Origin: Kiritimatiellia bacterium | GTDB lineage: Bacteria > Verrucomicrobiota > Kiritimatiellia > RFP12 > UBA1067 | Reading direction: 5' to 3' | Assembly: GCA_028701555.1 (NCBI GenBank) | Contig: JAQVQN010000005.1 | Location: 1 to 18,960, forward strand | DNA: 18,960 nt | Shown here: in pieces, positions 1 to 6,701 of the stretch | How the letters are laid out: each line of letters opens with the position of its first letter | How positions within the stretch are numbered: the stretch's first letter is position 1 | Notes under the pieces: generated by a model | Databases searched by the model: none | What the model was told of the DNA's origin: nothing | What the model saw: the letters and a program-made list of their open reading frames with translations, nothing else | Translations under genes and position numbers: made by a program

Positions 1-118
1 GAACCGGCAACGCCGCGAGAGCCAGGCTGATGAGCAATACCAGCCGCTGTGCTTTCAATGTAAAAAGTCCGGGCAGAGCCTGCGGCCGCTTGCGGCAACC
101 GATTGTAAATGCTGTCAA
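1..118 (-). CDS. N-terminal piece of a probable secreted protein, cut by the left window edge
   Basis: The minus strand is open from about position 127 to the left edge. It encodes a basic stretch followed by KAQRLVLLISLALAALPV, which looks like the n- and h-regions of a signal peptide. Possible starts are TTG at 118 or TTG at 58, the second placing Lys-Ala-Gln-Arg right after the initiator. Neither has a clear Shine-Dalgarno sequence, so the start is uncertain. The piece lies downstream of the AraC-type regulator on the same strand, and such regulators often sit beside secreted enzymes they control. No function can be read because only the leader is visible. It could also be a chance open frame. 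Confidence 0.4.
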   Translation of the reverse strand, partial: MTAFTIGCRKRPQALPGLFTLKAQRLVLLISLALAALPV

Positions 119-158
119 AAAGGTAATTTAGCAATGCCGACTGGGATATGGCAGCCTT

Positions 159-1115
159 TCAGGTTCGGTCACAGGCGCGTCTGTAGGCGGCGGGGGTCAT
201 GCCGTAGCGACGCTTGAAAAGGCGGTGGAAGTGGCTGAGGCTTTCGAATCCCAATTCAGCGGCGATAGCCGCCACCTTGACGTCCGTCTCTTTCAGCTCG
301 TGCGCCGCTTTCAGTACGCGCAGGCGGTTGATGAAGTCGGAGGGAGTCTCGTCATAGTAGCGCTGGAAACTTTTGCAGAGGTGGCTGGGGTGACAGGCGC
401 AACTCTGGTGCAGGCGTTGCGGCGCATTGCCGAGGGAAGTCCAGTGTTCCGCCTCTTGGCGCAGTTTCTGGAGCCAAGCGGGCGCAGGCAGCCTTGCTGA
501 AGCGGATCGCGCGGACGGCAACAGGCGGCTGGCAAACAACTGGGCGGCCAGTACGCGCGCCATCAGTGTGCTGGAGGCAGGCGACACGGCTTGCTCGTTG
601 CTGATGTTTTCCATCTGCAGCATCAGACCGCGTGTGTCCTCCGGAGAGAGCATGACGTGTGGGGCTTCTGGGGCTGTATTAAAGTGCTGCATGATATCCG
701 GTGCGCAAAGAAAAGACATGATTTCCTTAATGACGGAAGAGGACAGGGCCAGACTGGCGAAGACCGTCCTTTCCGAATTGACCGGCAGCAGGCGGTGCAG
801 GTCATACGGCCGCACAAATACCAGAGAGCCTGGCGGCAGGGTATGGTGACTGCCGTTCACTTCATGCAGGAGGTACCCCTTGGCTAACAGGATGATCTCG
901 TAAAATTCGTGGATATGCATGGAATGCAGCTCCTCGGCCTCCAGCAAAAAACCCAGCTTTTGGAGGTGCGGAAAACTGTTCATGGCATAAACTGCACCGT
1001 CTTGCAGCAGATAGAGGAAGACGGCTGTCCTGCTGCTTTTAAGAAAGGACTCCTGCTGCACCGAAAAGACTGGGTTGGCGTTATTATTCTTGTGCATGTG
1101 GCAAATATAGAGCAT
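159..1115 (-). CDS. AraC-family transcriptional regulator with N-terminal cupin-like sensor domain
   Basis: A 318-residue cytoplasmic DNA-binding regulator. Residues about 60-110 (HSMHIHEFYEI, then LPPGSLVFVRPYDLHRL) have the pattern of the AraC cupin domain that binds a small ligand, often a sugar. The last 100 residues hold the double helix-turn-helix of the family. The second HTH is well conserved (VAAIAAELGFESLSHFHRLFKRRYGMTP, given here only as its family pattern: IAxxxGFxSxSHFxRxFKxxxGxTP). The first HTH is less typical, with a Cys-rich QSCACHPSHLCKSF stretch. Length fits the family (about 280-320). The start is uncertain: ATG at 1115, 1097 or 983, none with a good ribosome site. It is divergent from the corrinoid gene, and the same-strand neighbour downstream is a probable secreted protein. 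The ligand cannot be deduced. Confidence 0.9.
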   Translation of the reverse strand: MLYICHMHKNNNANPVFSVQQESFLKSSRTAVFLYLLQDGAVYAMNSFPHLQKLGFLLEAEELHSMHIHEFYEIILLAKGYLLHEVNGSHHTLPPGSLVFVRPYDLHRLLPVNSERTVFASLALSSSVIKEIMSFLCAPDIMQHFNTAPEAPHVMLSPEDTRGLMLQMENISNEQAVSPASSTLMARVLAAQLFASRLLPSARSASARLPAPAWLQKLRQEAEHWTSLGNAPQRLHQSCACHPSHLCKSFQRYYDETPSDFINRLRVLKAAHELKETDVKVAAIAAELGFESLSHFHRLFKRRYGMTPAAYRRACDRT

Positions 1116-1170
1116 GTTTATGGAAAAACAAGCACAATTACTTTTTGTGGCTTGCTTTTGGCGGATGGCT

Positions 1171-1176
1171 TATAAT
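1171..1176 (+). promoter_or_regulatory. Probable -10 element upstream of the corrinoid protein gene
   Basis: A perfect TATAAT lies 42 bases before the ATG at 1218, in the AT-rich gap between the two divergent genes. The -35 region is poor: TGGCTT at 1148-1153 gives a 17-base spacer but matches the consensus weakly. This would suit an activator-dependent promoter, and the AraC regulator encoded divergently is the obvious candidate, but that link is inference. Confidence 0.45.
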
Positions 1177-1217
1177 TATTTGAAATTGGTTTTGAAGGAA
1201 TCGAAAAGGAGTTGGGC

Positions 1218-1844
1218 ATGAAGGATTTCAGTGTTCTCAAGCAAACTGTAAAGGCCGGCAAGGTTGCGGATGTGCGTAGGTTGGTCGATGAAGCCTTGGG
1301 TGATGGGACGGCGGCAGAGGAGATACTCAACGGCGGGTTGCTGGCGGCAATGAATGAGGTTGGTCAGCTCTTTAAGCGTAACGAAGTTTTTGTGCCAGAG
1401 GTGCTGGTGGCAGCGCGCGCGATGAAGGCTGGTACAGAGGTTTTGAAGCCGCATCTGGTCAAGGCCGGGGTCAAGGCGATGGCTACGGCTGTGATCGGGA
1501 CGGTCAAGGGAGACCTGCATGACATCGGCAAGAACCTTGTCAGCATGATGCTTGAAGGTTCCGGGTTTGCCGTGGTTGACGCCGGGGTTGATGTCGCGCC
1601 TGAGAAGTTCGTGTCTTTGGCCAAAGAGCATAGCGCCAAGGTCGTGGGCTTGTCGGCACTGTTGACCACCACCATGCCAAGCATGAAGGGTGTGATTGAG
1701 GCTTTCCGTGCGGAAGGGCTGGAGGTCAAGGTGATAGTAGGTGGCGCACCTGTGACGCAAGCATATTGCGATGATATAGGCGCTGACGGTTATGCGCCGG
1801 ACGCGGCCTCGGCGGCGGAACTGGCCAAGCGTCTGATAGCCTAA
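1218..1844 (+). CDS. Corrinoid (B12-binding) methyl-carrier protein of a methyltransferase system
   Basis: A 208-residue protein of the MtbC/MttC/MtgC-like corrinoid family. These cytoplasmic proteins carry a methyl group on cobalamin between a substrate-specific methyltransferase and an acceptor enzyme. Residues 1-88 form the helical cap domain. The cobalamin-binding Rossmann domain follows with the base-off signature D99-x-H101-x-x-G104, in which His101 is the lower cobalt ligand, then S146-x-L148 and G174-G175. The start is the ATG at 1218, because AAGGAG at 1206-1211 sits 6 bases before it; the TTG two codons upstream is too close to that site. No methyltransferase or reductive activase lies next to it here, so the substrate is unknown. 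The gene stands alone and meets the lipid operon tail to tail. Confidence 0.92.
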   Translation: MKDFSVLKQTVKAGKVADVRRLVDEALGDGTAAEEILNGGLLAAMNEVGQLFKRNEVFVPEVLVAARAMKAGTEVLKPHLVKAGVKAMATAVIGTVKGDLHDIGKNLVSMMLEGSGFAVVDAGVDVAPEKFVSLAKEHSAKVVGLSALLTTTMPSMKGVIEAFRAEGLEVKVIVGGAPVTQAYCDDIGADGYAPDAASAAELAKRLIA

Positions 1845-1886
1845 AGCGGAAATGTAGCGCGTCGCAATTGAAGAACCATAACCGGA

Positions 1887-1917
1887 CACAGATTCAAAAG
1901 TAATTTTGTGAATTGTG
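1887..1917. terminator. Imperfect inverted repeat between converging genes, possible bidirectional terminator
   Basis: CACAGATTCAAAA (1887-1899) is followed by a 4-base loop and TTTTGTGAATTGTG (1904-1917), which pair with one bulged base on each side. It lies between the stop of the corrinoid gene and the stop of the Cfa-like gene, where a bidirectional terminator is expected. The stem is AT-rich and weak and there is no separate U-tract, so this is tentative. Confidence 0.3.
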
Positions 1918-1998
1918 ACGTTATTGGATGCTCGGTGCACAAGGTTGGCCTTCTGGCATATAAACGCCGGTCACTGAGCTCCGGATAGAAATAGCGCT

Positions 1999-3201
1999 CT
2001 ATAAATCTACTGGACGTGTTAGGACTATCTGGATGTCATTGATGAAGCGTCTTTGAAAACCGGCCTCGCAGTAGCAGAGGTAGTAAAGCCATTTTCTTTG
2101 GAAATTCGCATCATAGCTCAGTTTGAGCAATTCTTGGCGGTTTTGCTCGAACGCGGCTCTCCAGCGGCGCAAGGTTTCGGCATAATGTAATCCGATGTTT
2201 TCGATGTACTCGACTGTGAAAAGCGAGTGCCGGGTCATGGCTTTGCATAGCTCGGTTAGCGAAGGCAGCATTCCTCCCGGGAAGATGTGCTGTTGAATCC
2301 AGTCGGGATTAAGCCGGTAGGCATTGTATCTCTGATCTGGAATCGAAATCGTCTGCAGCACAACTCGGCCTCCTTTGTTTAACAGCCGGTCACAGGCCGC
2401 AAAGAAAGTGCCGTAATAGGCGTGGCCGACAGCCTCCAGCATTTCAATCGAAACAATCCGGTCGAAGCTGCCGGTCATGTCGCGGTAATCGCACATGACA
2501 ACCCGCACCTTTTCCTCAAGTTTTTCGGCTATGACGCGCTGCGCGGCCAAGGCATACTGTTCGGCAGAGATCGTTATCGCGGTTACCTGGCACCCGCTTT
2601 GCTTTGCCGCCTCTATGGCAAATCCGCCCCAGCCGCAGCCTATTTCAAGTATATGATGTTCCGGCCTGAGTGCGGCCAGTTGTATAATGCGCGACAGTTT
2701 GCGTTTTTGCGCCGAGGCCAGAGGCTCATCCAGATGCTGAAAAAACGCGCAGGAGTACATCATGGTGTCGTGATCTAGGAATAAGCGATAAAAATCATTG
2801 CCGAGATCGTAATGTGCGTGAATGTTCTTGAGGCTGCCTTTGCGTGTATTGCGGTGCAGAAAGTGGTGTAGCAAATGAGGCACTCGGCTGATAAGGCCGG
2901 ATTTTAAACCACGTTCGTCCATGGCCTCGGAATTGTTGATAAAAAGCTCCAACAGTTGCGGCAGATTGTCACAATCACAATCAGCGTCGACCCAGGCTTC
3001 GCCGAATCCCACGCTGCCGCCGGTGACCAGTTTAACGAAGAAACGCCAAGAGTTCACACGCAAGCACTCCGGGGGCGAGGAATCGCCGTAATGCCGCGTT
3101 TGTCCGTCGGGCAGACTAAGCAAAAGATGCCCGTTGAGTATCTGCCGGAAACGGGCATCGATTAAAGCCAAGCATTTTTTCTCAATGACAGTTGGTTTCA
3201 T
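1999..3201 (-). CDS. Cfa-like SAM-dependent fatty-acyl-phospholipid methyltransferase (cyclopropane synthase family)
   Basis: A 400-residue member of COG2230. It should use S-adenosylmethionine to methylate a double bond in membrane phospholipid acyl chains, giving a cyclopropane or a methyl/methylene branch. The N-terminal lipid-binding region (1-125) is followed by IHAHYDLGNDFY, YSCAFF (149-154) and the SAM motif EIGCGWGG (186-193). From the E. coli Cfa sequence as I remember it, Cys139, Glu239 and Tyr317 correspond to Cys151, Glu256 and Tyr340. The His266 position reads Gln283 (LQTIS instead of LHTIG). That His helps hold the bicarbonate ion, so the product may not be a plain cyclopropane. 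Its ATG overlaps the DUF1365 stop as ATGA. It is the last gene of the operon. Confidence 0.93.
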   Translation of the reverse strand: MKPTVIEKKCLALIDARFRQILNGHLLLSLPDGQTRHYGDSSPPECLRVNSWRFFVKLVTGGSVGFGEAWVDADCDCDNLPQLLELFINNSEAMDERGLKSGLISRVPHLLHHFLHRNTRKGSLKNIHAHYDLGNDFYRLFLDHDTMMYSCAFFQHLDEPLASAQKRKLSRIIQLAALRPEHHILEIGCGWGGFAIEAAKQSGCQVTAITISAEQYALAAQRVIAEKLEEKVRVVMCDYRDMTGSFDRIVSIEMLEAVGHAYYGTFFAACDRLLNKGGRVVLQTISIPDQRYNAYRLNPDWIQQHIFPGGMLPSLTELCKAMTRHSLFTVEYIENIGLHYAETLRRWRAAFEQNRQELLKLSYDANFQRKWLYYLCYCEAGFQRRFINDIQIVLTRPVDL

Positions 3202-3947
3202 TTTCCTGTCTTAATGGTCATGGGATGCGATGGGCCAGGCCTATGGTAAACCCGCATCTTCTTTATAAAATACAAGAGCGCGGCTTGCCACATGATCCGG
3301 GGAATCGTTTTGGATGTGACGAGTGGAGCACCAAGAACGGTTCTCCATAGGCTGGCAGTTGTCAGTGGCTGTCCGTGTCCGCACAATGTTGTTTTCAGGA
3401 TCACCTTGCCAGCTCGAACCAGAGTAACGCTAATCTGAAGATTCTCGCCGGGAGCAGAAAGGCTGAATTCATAATGTCCTTCCAGATTGTTGAAAGGGGA
3501 GACGTGCATCAGTTTATCATGCCGTGCTGTGAGCGGATAACTTCGACCGCCATCCAGCACGTAAAGGTGCCGGTCGCCGAAAGTGTTGTTAACCTCGGCC
3601 ACGATCAAAGCTACGGACGCATCAGCCCTCAGGCAGTAGTAGAAACTGACAGGGTTAAACGCGCGGAGCATAAAACCTACAGTAGTGATCAGCATGATGC
3701 GGTCGAAGTCGCTGGTTTCGACATACTGCCCGAGACGTTCACGGAATCCGCCGTTACCGGTCAGGTAATTTCGATCCCGCAGGCAGACCGGACGCCAGTG
3801 GTTATATCCAAACCCTGCAACTGTGCGTTCAATCTCCGTGATCTCATCGATGTCGATGCCGTAAAAGCAGACGGGCAAGGTCCATGCATACTGAACCGGC
3901 TCGCGGCGGGTATGCATCACGGTCCCTTTGTAGATCAGAGAGTTCAT
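3198..3947 (-). CDS. DUF1365 family protein
   Basis: A 249-residue protein of the DUF1365/COG3496 family, whose biochemical role is not established. It is recognised by the start MNSLIYKGTVMHTRREP, the segment FGYNHWRPVCLRDRNYL, and the characteristic FNPVSFYYC followed by VAEVNNTFGDRHLY. The start is taken at the ATG at 3947 because it forms an ATGA overlap with the preceding flavoprotein frame and because the family starts with this type of segment; 30 more residues upstream are open but do not look conserved. The gene is nearly always found between a COG2907 flavoprotein and a Cfa-like methyltransferase, as here, which implies a role in acyl-chain modification of membrane lipids. Length is normal. 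Confidence 0.92.
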   Translation of the reverse strand: MNSLIYKGTVMHTRREPVQYAWTLPVCFYGIDIDEITEIERTVAGFGYNHWRPVCLRDRNYLTGNGGFRERLGQYVETSDFDRIMLITTVGFMLRAFNPVSFYYCLRADASVALIVAEVNNTFGDRHLYVLDGGRSYPLTARHDKLMHVSPFNNLEGHYEFSLSAPGENLQISVTLVRAGKVILKTTLCGHGQPLTTASLWRTVLGAPLVTSKTIPRIMWQAALLYFIKKMRVYHRPGPSHPMTIKTGK

Positions 3948-4426
3948 AACTCCATGCCGAAATTCTTGGCCACGGCAACCGCTGAGCGGACTGCGTCCTC
4001 GTGAAAGCCATTGCCGAAATAACTGCCGGCAAACCATGTGTTGCGCCGTCCGTTGAGCGAGGCCAGTTTTGGCCGCTGCAAAAGCGCTTCGCGCGTGAAC
4101 ATGGGGTGGTCATAGCTGAACTCCCGGATAATTCCGGCAGGCTCACGCACGGGGTTCAGCGAAACAAACAGGGTGTTGGCGGTTTTCAATCCTTGCAGCC
4201 GGCTCATGTCGTAGGTTAGCGAGGTACGCGAGCCCTCAAGCCGGCAGAAATTCCATGAGCTCCATACTCTTTTGAGTGGAGGCATCACCGACTTGTCTGT
4301 GTGCAGCACGGTCCGGCTATTGGTATAGCGCCAGCAGCCCAGCAGTTCCTGCTCGGTCTGGTCGGCGTCTTGGAGCATCGGCAGGACTTGGTCGGCGTGC
4401 ACGGCAAGCACGACATGGTCGAAGAG
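3944..4426 (-). pseudogene. C-terminal part of the COG2907 flavoprotein, separated by an in-frame stop
   Basis: Directly after the TAA at 4429-4427 the same frame continues with LFDHVVLAVHADQVLPML and runs for about 160 residues to a TGA at 3946-3944. It keeps the family's conserved C-terminal pieces: VLHTD, VWSSWNFC, YDMSRLQGL, NGRRNTWFAGSYFGNGFHEDAVRSA (family pattern; FAD-contacting region near the end). The first possible re-start is a GTG at 4411, with no ribosome site seen. The final ATGA overlap with the DUF1365 start is intact. No frameshift is needed to join the two parts, only a sense codon in place of TAA. It may be untranslated, translated by re-initiation, or part of a full protein if the stop is a sequence error or is read through. 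Confidence 0.8.
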
Positions 4427-4429
4427 TTA
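4427..4429 (-). other. In-frame TAA interrupting the flavoprotein
   Basis: Read on the minus strand, the codons are GAC GGC GGC ACG TAA CTC TTC GAC CAT GTC GTG. The residues on both sides match one continuous COG2907 protein (DGGT then LFDHVV). A single base change from GAA, CAA, AAA, TAC or TAT would explain it. Confidence 0.85.
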
Positions 4430-5200
4430 CGTGCCGCCGTCCCTGAACCGTAGCTCCGCGCCAGAACTTCGCCGTTCAATTCCGGCAATGCAGGCGTTAA
4501 GGCGGACCGTGACCTGCGACCATTGCTGCCGCATGCGCGCAATATAAGTGCTGCTGCCGCCTAGGACTGTTCTCCACTGCGGACGGTCATTGACGGTAAG
4601 CAGACCATGGTTGCGGAAGAACTGCAGGAAACTTAGCGCCGGGAACTGAAGCATAGAGTCGCAGGGGGTTGACCAGATGGCGGAGCCCATGGGGATAAGA
4701 TGATGGTCAATGAACTCACTACTGAAGGCGTGGCGTTGCAGATACTCACCTAAAGTTTCATCGACCAATGAGTTTTCATCAATAGTCTGTTGGGCTATTT
4801 TGAAGAAACGTAATACATCGCGGACCATGCGGTGAAAAGAAGGTCGCAGGAGGTTAATCCTTTGCGCGAAAAGTCCGTTTAAGCCACTGCCTGAATATTG
4901 CAGCCCCGAAGGCACATCGTAATAGCCGAACGACATGTCACTGTCCCGCAGTTCCACGCCGAGCTGCTCAAAGAGGCGGGTCAGCAGGGGGTAATTGCGG
5001 TGATTCATCACAATGAACCCGGTGTCGACCGGTATGCCGGCATCAGGGCCTTCCGGCACTGCAACTGTGTTGGTATGCCCGCCGAGGCGGTCATCCTTTT
5101 CGAACAGCGTCACGTGATGCTTGCGCTGCAGGATATGGGCGGCTGTGAGCCCTGCCACTCCTGAACCGATAACTGCTATTTTAACAGGTTCACTGTTCAT
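4427..5200 (-). CDS. N-terminal part of a FAD-dependent oxidoreductase (COG2907, amine-oxidase fold), prematurely stopped
   Basis: 257 codons from ATG 5200 to TAA 4427. The N-terminus has the dinucleotide-binding motif IAVIGSGVAGLTAAHIL (Gly12, Gly14, Gly17), an acidic residue at the end of the second strand (FEKDDRLGGHTNT) and the segment VDTGFIVMN typical of COG2907 NAD/FAD-binding proteins. Full-length family members are about 415-430 residues, and the two parts together give 417 plus the stop codon. Alone, this part lacks the C-terminal FAD-binding section, so it is unlikely to work by itself. The start has a GGGGG ribosome-binding stretch 5 bases upstream and follows the glutathione peroxidase stop by 38 bases. 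Family members co-occur with Cfa and DUF1365 and are presumed to oxidise or desaturate lipid acyl chains; the exact reaction is not certain. Confidence 0.88.
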   Translation of the reverse strand: MNSEPVKIAVIGSGVAGLTAAHILQRKHHVTLFEKDDRLGGHTNTVAVPEGPDAGIPVDTGFIVMNHRNYPLLTRLFEQLGVELRDSDMSFGYYDVPSGLQYSGSGLNGLFAQRINLLRPSFHRMVRDVLRFFKIAQQTIDENSLVDETLGEYLQRHAFSSEFIDHHLIPMGSAIWSTPCDSMLQFPALSFLQFFRNHGLLTVNDRPQWRTVLGGSSTYIARMRQQWSQVTVRLNACIAGIERRSSGAELRFRDGGT

Positions 5201-5238
5201 TTAACCCCCGTGTTCTTGCAGAACTCGAGCAGCGGCTG

Positions 5239-5808
5239 TTATTGCGCCAGGGCATCTTTGATCGCCTGCACAAGCGCTTTGTCATCCGGCGCCGTGCGGC
5301 TGCCGAACCTGCCTGAGATCTTCCCGTCCCGTGTGATCAAGAATTTATTGAAGTTCCAACTGATTTTGCCCGCCGTTTCGGGATTAGCCTCTTTGGATGT
5401 CAGCCAGGCGTAAAGCGGATGCTGGCTTTCGCCTTTTACCGCGATCTTGGCGAACATGGGGAAGGTAACCCCGTAGTTCAGTGTGCAGAACGATTTTATT
5501 TCAGAGTTGCTGCCCGGCTCCTGACGCATGAAATCGTTTGACGGGAAGCCCAGCACAACCAGCCCTTGATCTTTGAAGGACATATACAGTTTCTGCAAGC
5601 CATCATACTGTCCGGTAAAACCGCATTTGCTGGCGGTGTTGACGATCAAAATAACCTTACCGCGGTATTGGGCGAGCGTGTTGGTCTCCCCGTTGATCGT
5701 TACTGCTTCAAAACTGTATATATCCTTCATGTTAACCTCTTGTGAAACTGCCGGACACCCGCAGGACAGGAGCGCGGCAATAATTAAGAATGGCATTTGA
5801 GTTTTCAT
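5239..5808 (-). CDS. Exported glutathione peroxidase-family thiol peroxidase, probably thioredoxin-dependent
   Basis: A 189-residue peroxidase that should reduce hydrogen peroxide and lipid hydroperoxides. The peroxidatic Cys62 lies in NTASKCGFT, with Gln96 in QEPG and Trp151-Asn152 in WNFNKFLI completing the catalytic tetrad. Cys108 in SFCTLNYGVTFP matches the resolving Cys82 of yeast Gpx3 as I recall it, so electrons probably come from thioredoxin or a periplasmic equivalent. There is no selenocysteine. The N-terminus (PFLIIAALLSC16) is a signal peptide with a possible lipobox ending at Cys16. The start overlaps the stop of the NTF2-like gene as ATGA. Its place in an operon with lipid-modifying enzymes suggests it protects or repairs membrane lipids outside the cytoplasmic membrane. 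Confidence 0.94.
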   Translation of the reverse strand: MKTQMPFLIIAALLSCGCPAVSQEVNMKDIYSFEAVTINGETNTLAQYRGKVILIVNTASKCGFTGQYDGLQKLYMSFKDQGLVVLGFPSNDFMRQEPGSNSEIKSFCTLNYGVTFPMFAKIAVKGESQHPLYAWLTSKEANPETAGKISWNFNKFLITRDGKISGRFGSRTAPDDKALVQAIKDALAQ

Positions 5809-6389
5809 TTCTGCAGGCTCTTTTCTATTCTACGTTTTACGAAACGAGTCCAAAAACCAACTACCGGCAAGCGTTCAAACATGGCGCCAGTATCCCAGTA
5901 ATCTTGCTGGAATATGATTTTACCGGCAGCGTTATAGCGCACATGTGAAAGGCCGATCGTCTCTATCGGCTGATCCTTGGCGGCACGCGACACAAGACGC
6001 ATTGTCCAGCGAGCATAATAATCTTTTCCGCAACGCTGTATCGCCTCGACTTCGAAAGTGCAGGATTCAACCGGCTCGGCCATGACCAGAAAATAATGCT
6101 CCACCGCATCGATGCCCTCAACTATTTGAAAAGGGTCGCCGAACCAAGCATTATCGGCATAGACTTCGCGTATTCCTGCGGCGATGCTCTTGCTGGAATA
6201 GACCTCGTAAAAATCCTTGAAACGCTGTAGCGCATCGCGTTCAAGCGCACTGTCGGGCTCCATGGTCGGCACGGAGTCGGTGCGATGCAATATACCCTGC
6301 TTCCTTGACCAGTCAGGCGACATGTTTTTTGACCCCGATTTGCAGCCGCCGGACAAAGCGGCAATAAGAATAATTGTGACAATTTTAAT
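5805..6389 (-). CDS. NTF2-like (SnoaL-like) lipoprotein, probable ATT start
   Basis: The conserved body is an NTF2-like cone fold: FKDFYEVYSSKSI, YADNAWFGDPFQIVEGIDAVEHYF, then YYARWTMRL and FQQDYWDTGAMFERLP. Such proteins beside Cfa/DUF1365/flavoprotein genes are common, with no proven function. The only usual start codon is TTG at 6356, which would begin inside LSGGC. In the same frame just upstream lies a perfect lipoprotein leader, MKIVTIILIAALSGGC, if ATT at 6389-6387 is read as the initiator. A strong GAGGAG site (6403-6398) sits 8 bases before that ATT, and a stop lies at 6404-6402. I therefore place the start at 6389; ATT at 6392 is also possible (5-base spacing). The lipidated Cys would be residue 16. 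It overlaps the next gene as ATGA. Confidence 0.8.
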   Translation of the reverse strand: MKIVTIILIAALSGGCKSGSKNMSPDWSRKQGILHRTDSVPTMEPDSALERDALQRFKDFYEVYSSKSIAAGIREVYADNAWFGDPFQIVEGIDAVEHYFLVMAEPVESCTFEVEAIQRCGKDYYARWTMRLVSRAAKDQPIETIGLSHVRYNAAGKIIFQQDYWDTGAMFERLPVVGFWTRFVKRRIEKSLQK

Positions 6390-6397
6390 AATTAAGG

Positions 6398-6403
6398 CTC
6401 CTC
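6398..6403 (-). promoter_or_regulatory. Ribosome-binding site that supports an ATT start
   Basis: GAGGAG on the minus strand is 8 bases before ATT 6389-6387 and 5 bases before ATT 6392-6390. No ATG, GTG or TTG occurs between it and the TTG at 6356, which is 41 bases away and inside the lipobox. Confidence 0.6.
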
Positions 6404-6701
6404 AGGCTGGGAGGCTTAAAATTCAAACGAAGTACTGTCTACTGTTCGAACGTGCAATTAAGCACCCACAACACGACAAGATGGTTTCATAATGTTTAAA
6501 ACAACGCAATCTATTTTTGCTGGATTGAAAAAGGCGCAAGCGTACTCTTCTGTACCCCGCTTAGGGTTGATTTTTTAGCATTGCTCATGTGCGGCGGTCT
6601 TGACAAAATTAAAAACCTTACGCAGGCAGTATAGTCTTCGCTTTTCGGCAAGGTGAGCTAATAACAAGGACAGCGGTTTTTAATGTGACCGGGGGATAAC
6701 G
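6404..6701. promoter_or_regulatory. Divergent promoter region between the lipid operon and the secreted protein gene
   Basis: About 300 AT-rich bases separate the two divergent transcription units, and no gene is seen in them. On the plus strand a TTGACA (6600-6605) and a TATAGT (6630-6635) are present, but 24 bases apart, too far for one ordinary sigma-70 promoter. On the minus strand I find no convincing -35/-10 pair. An ECF-sigma promoter would fit the redox theme, but I cannot identify one with confidence. Short runs of A and T are frequent. Confidence 0.4.

Noticed and set aside
1176..1940. A long open minus-strand frame opposite the corrinoid gene
   Set aside because: It is antisense to a clear corrinoid protein with a good ribosome site, and its His/Arg/Gln-rich translation has no recognisable pattern.
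3375..4004. A plus-strand open frame opposite DUF1365
   Set aside because: DUF1365 on the other strand has clear family motifs and start/stop coupling on both sides, so this is a shadow.
4285..4542. An alternative minus-strand frame across the flavoprotein stop, suggesting a frameshift
   Set aside because: The conserved residues before and after the TAA are in the same frame, so a shift into this other frame is not needed and its product shows no family motifs.
6600..6635. TTGACA and TATAGT as one sigma-70 promoter for the secreted protein gene
   Set aside because: The spacer is 24 bases, well outside the usual 16-18, so they cannot be claimed as a pair.
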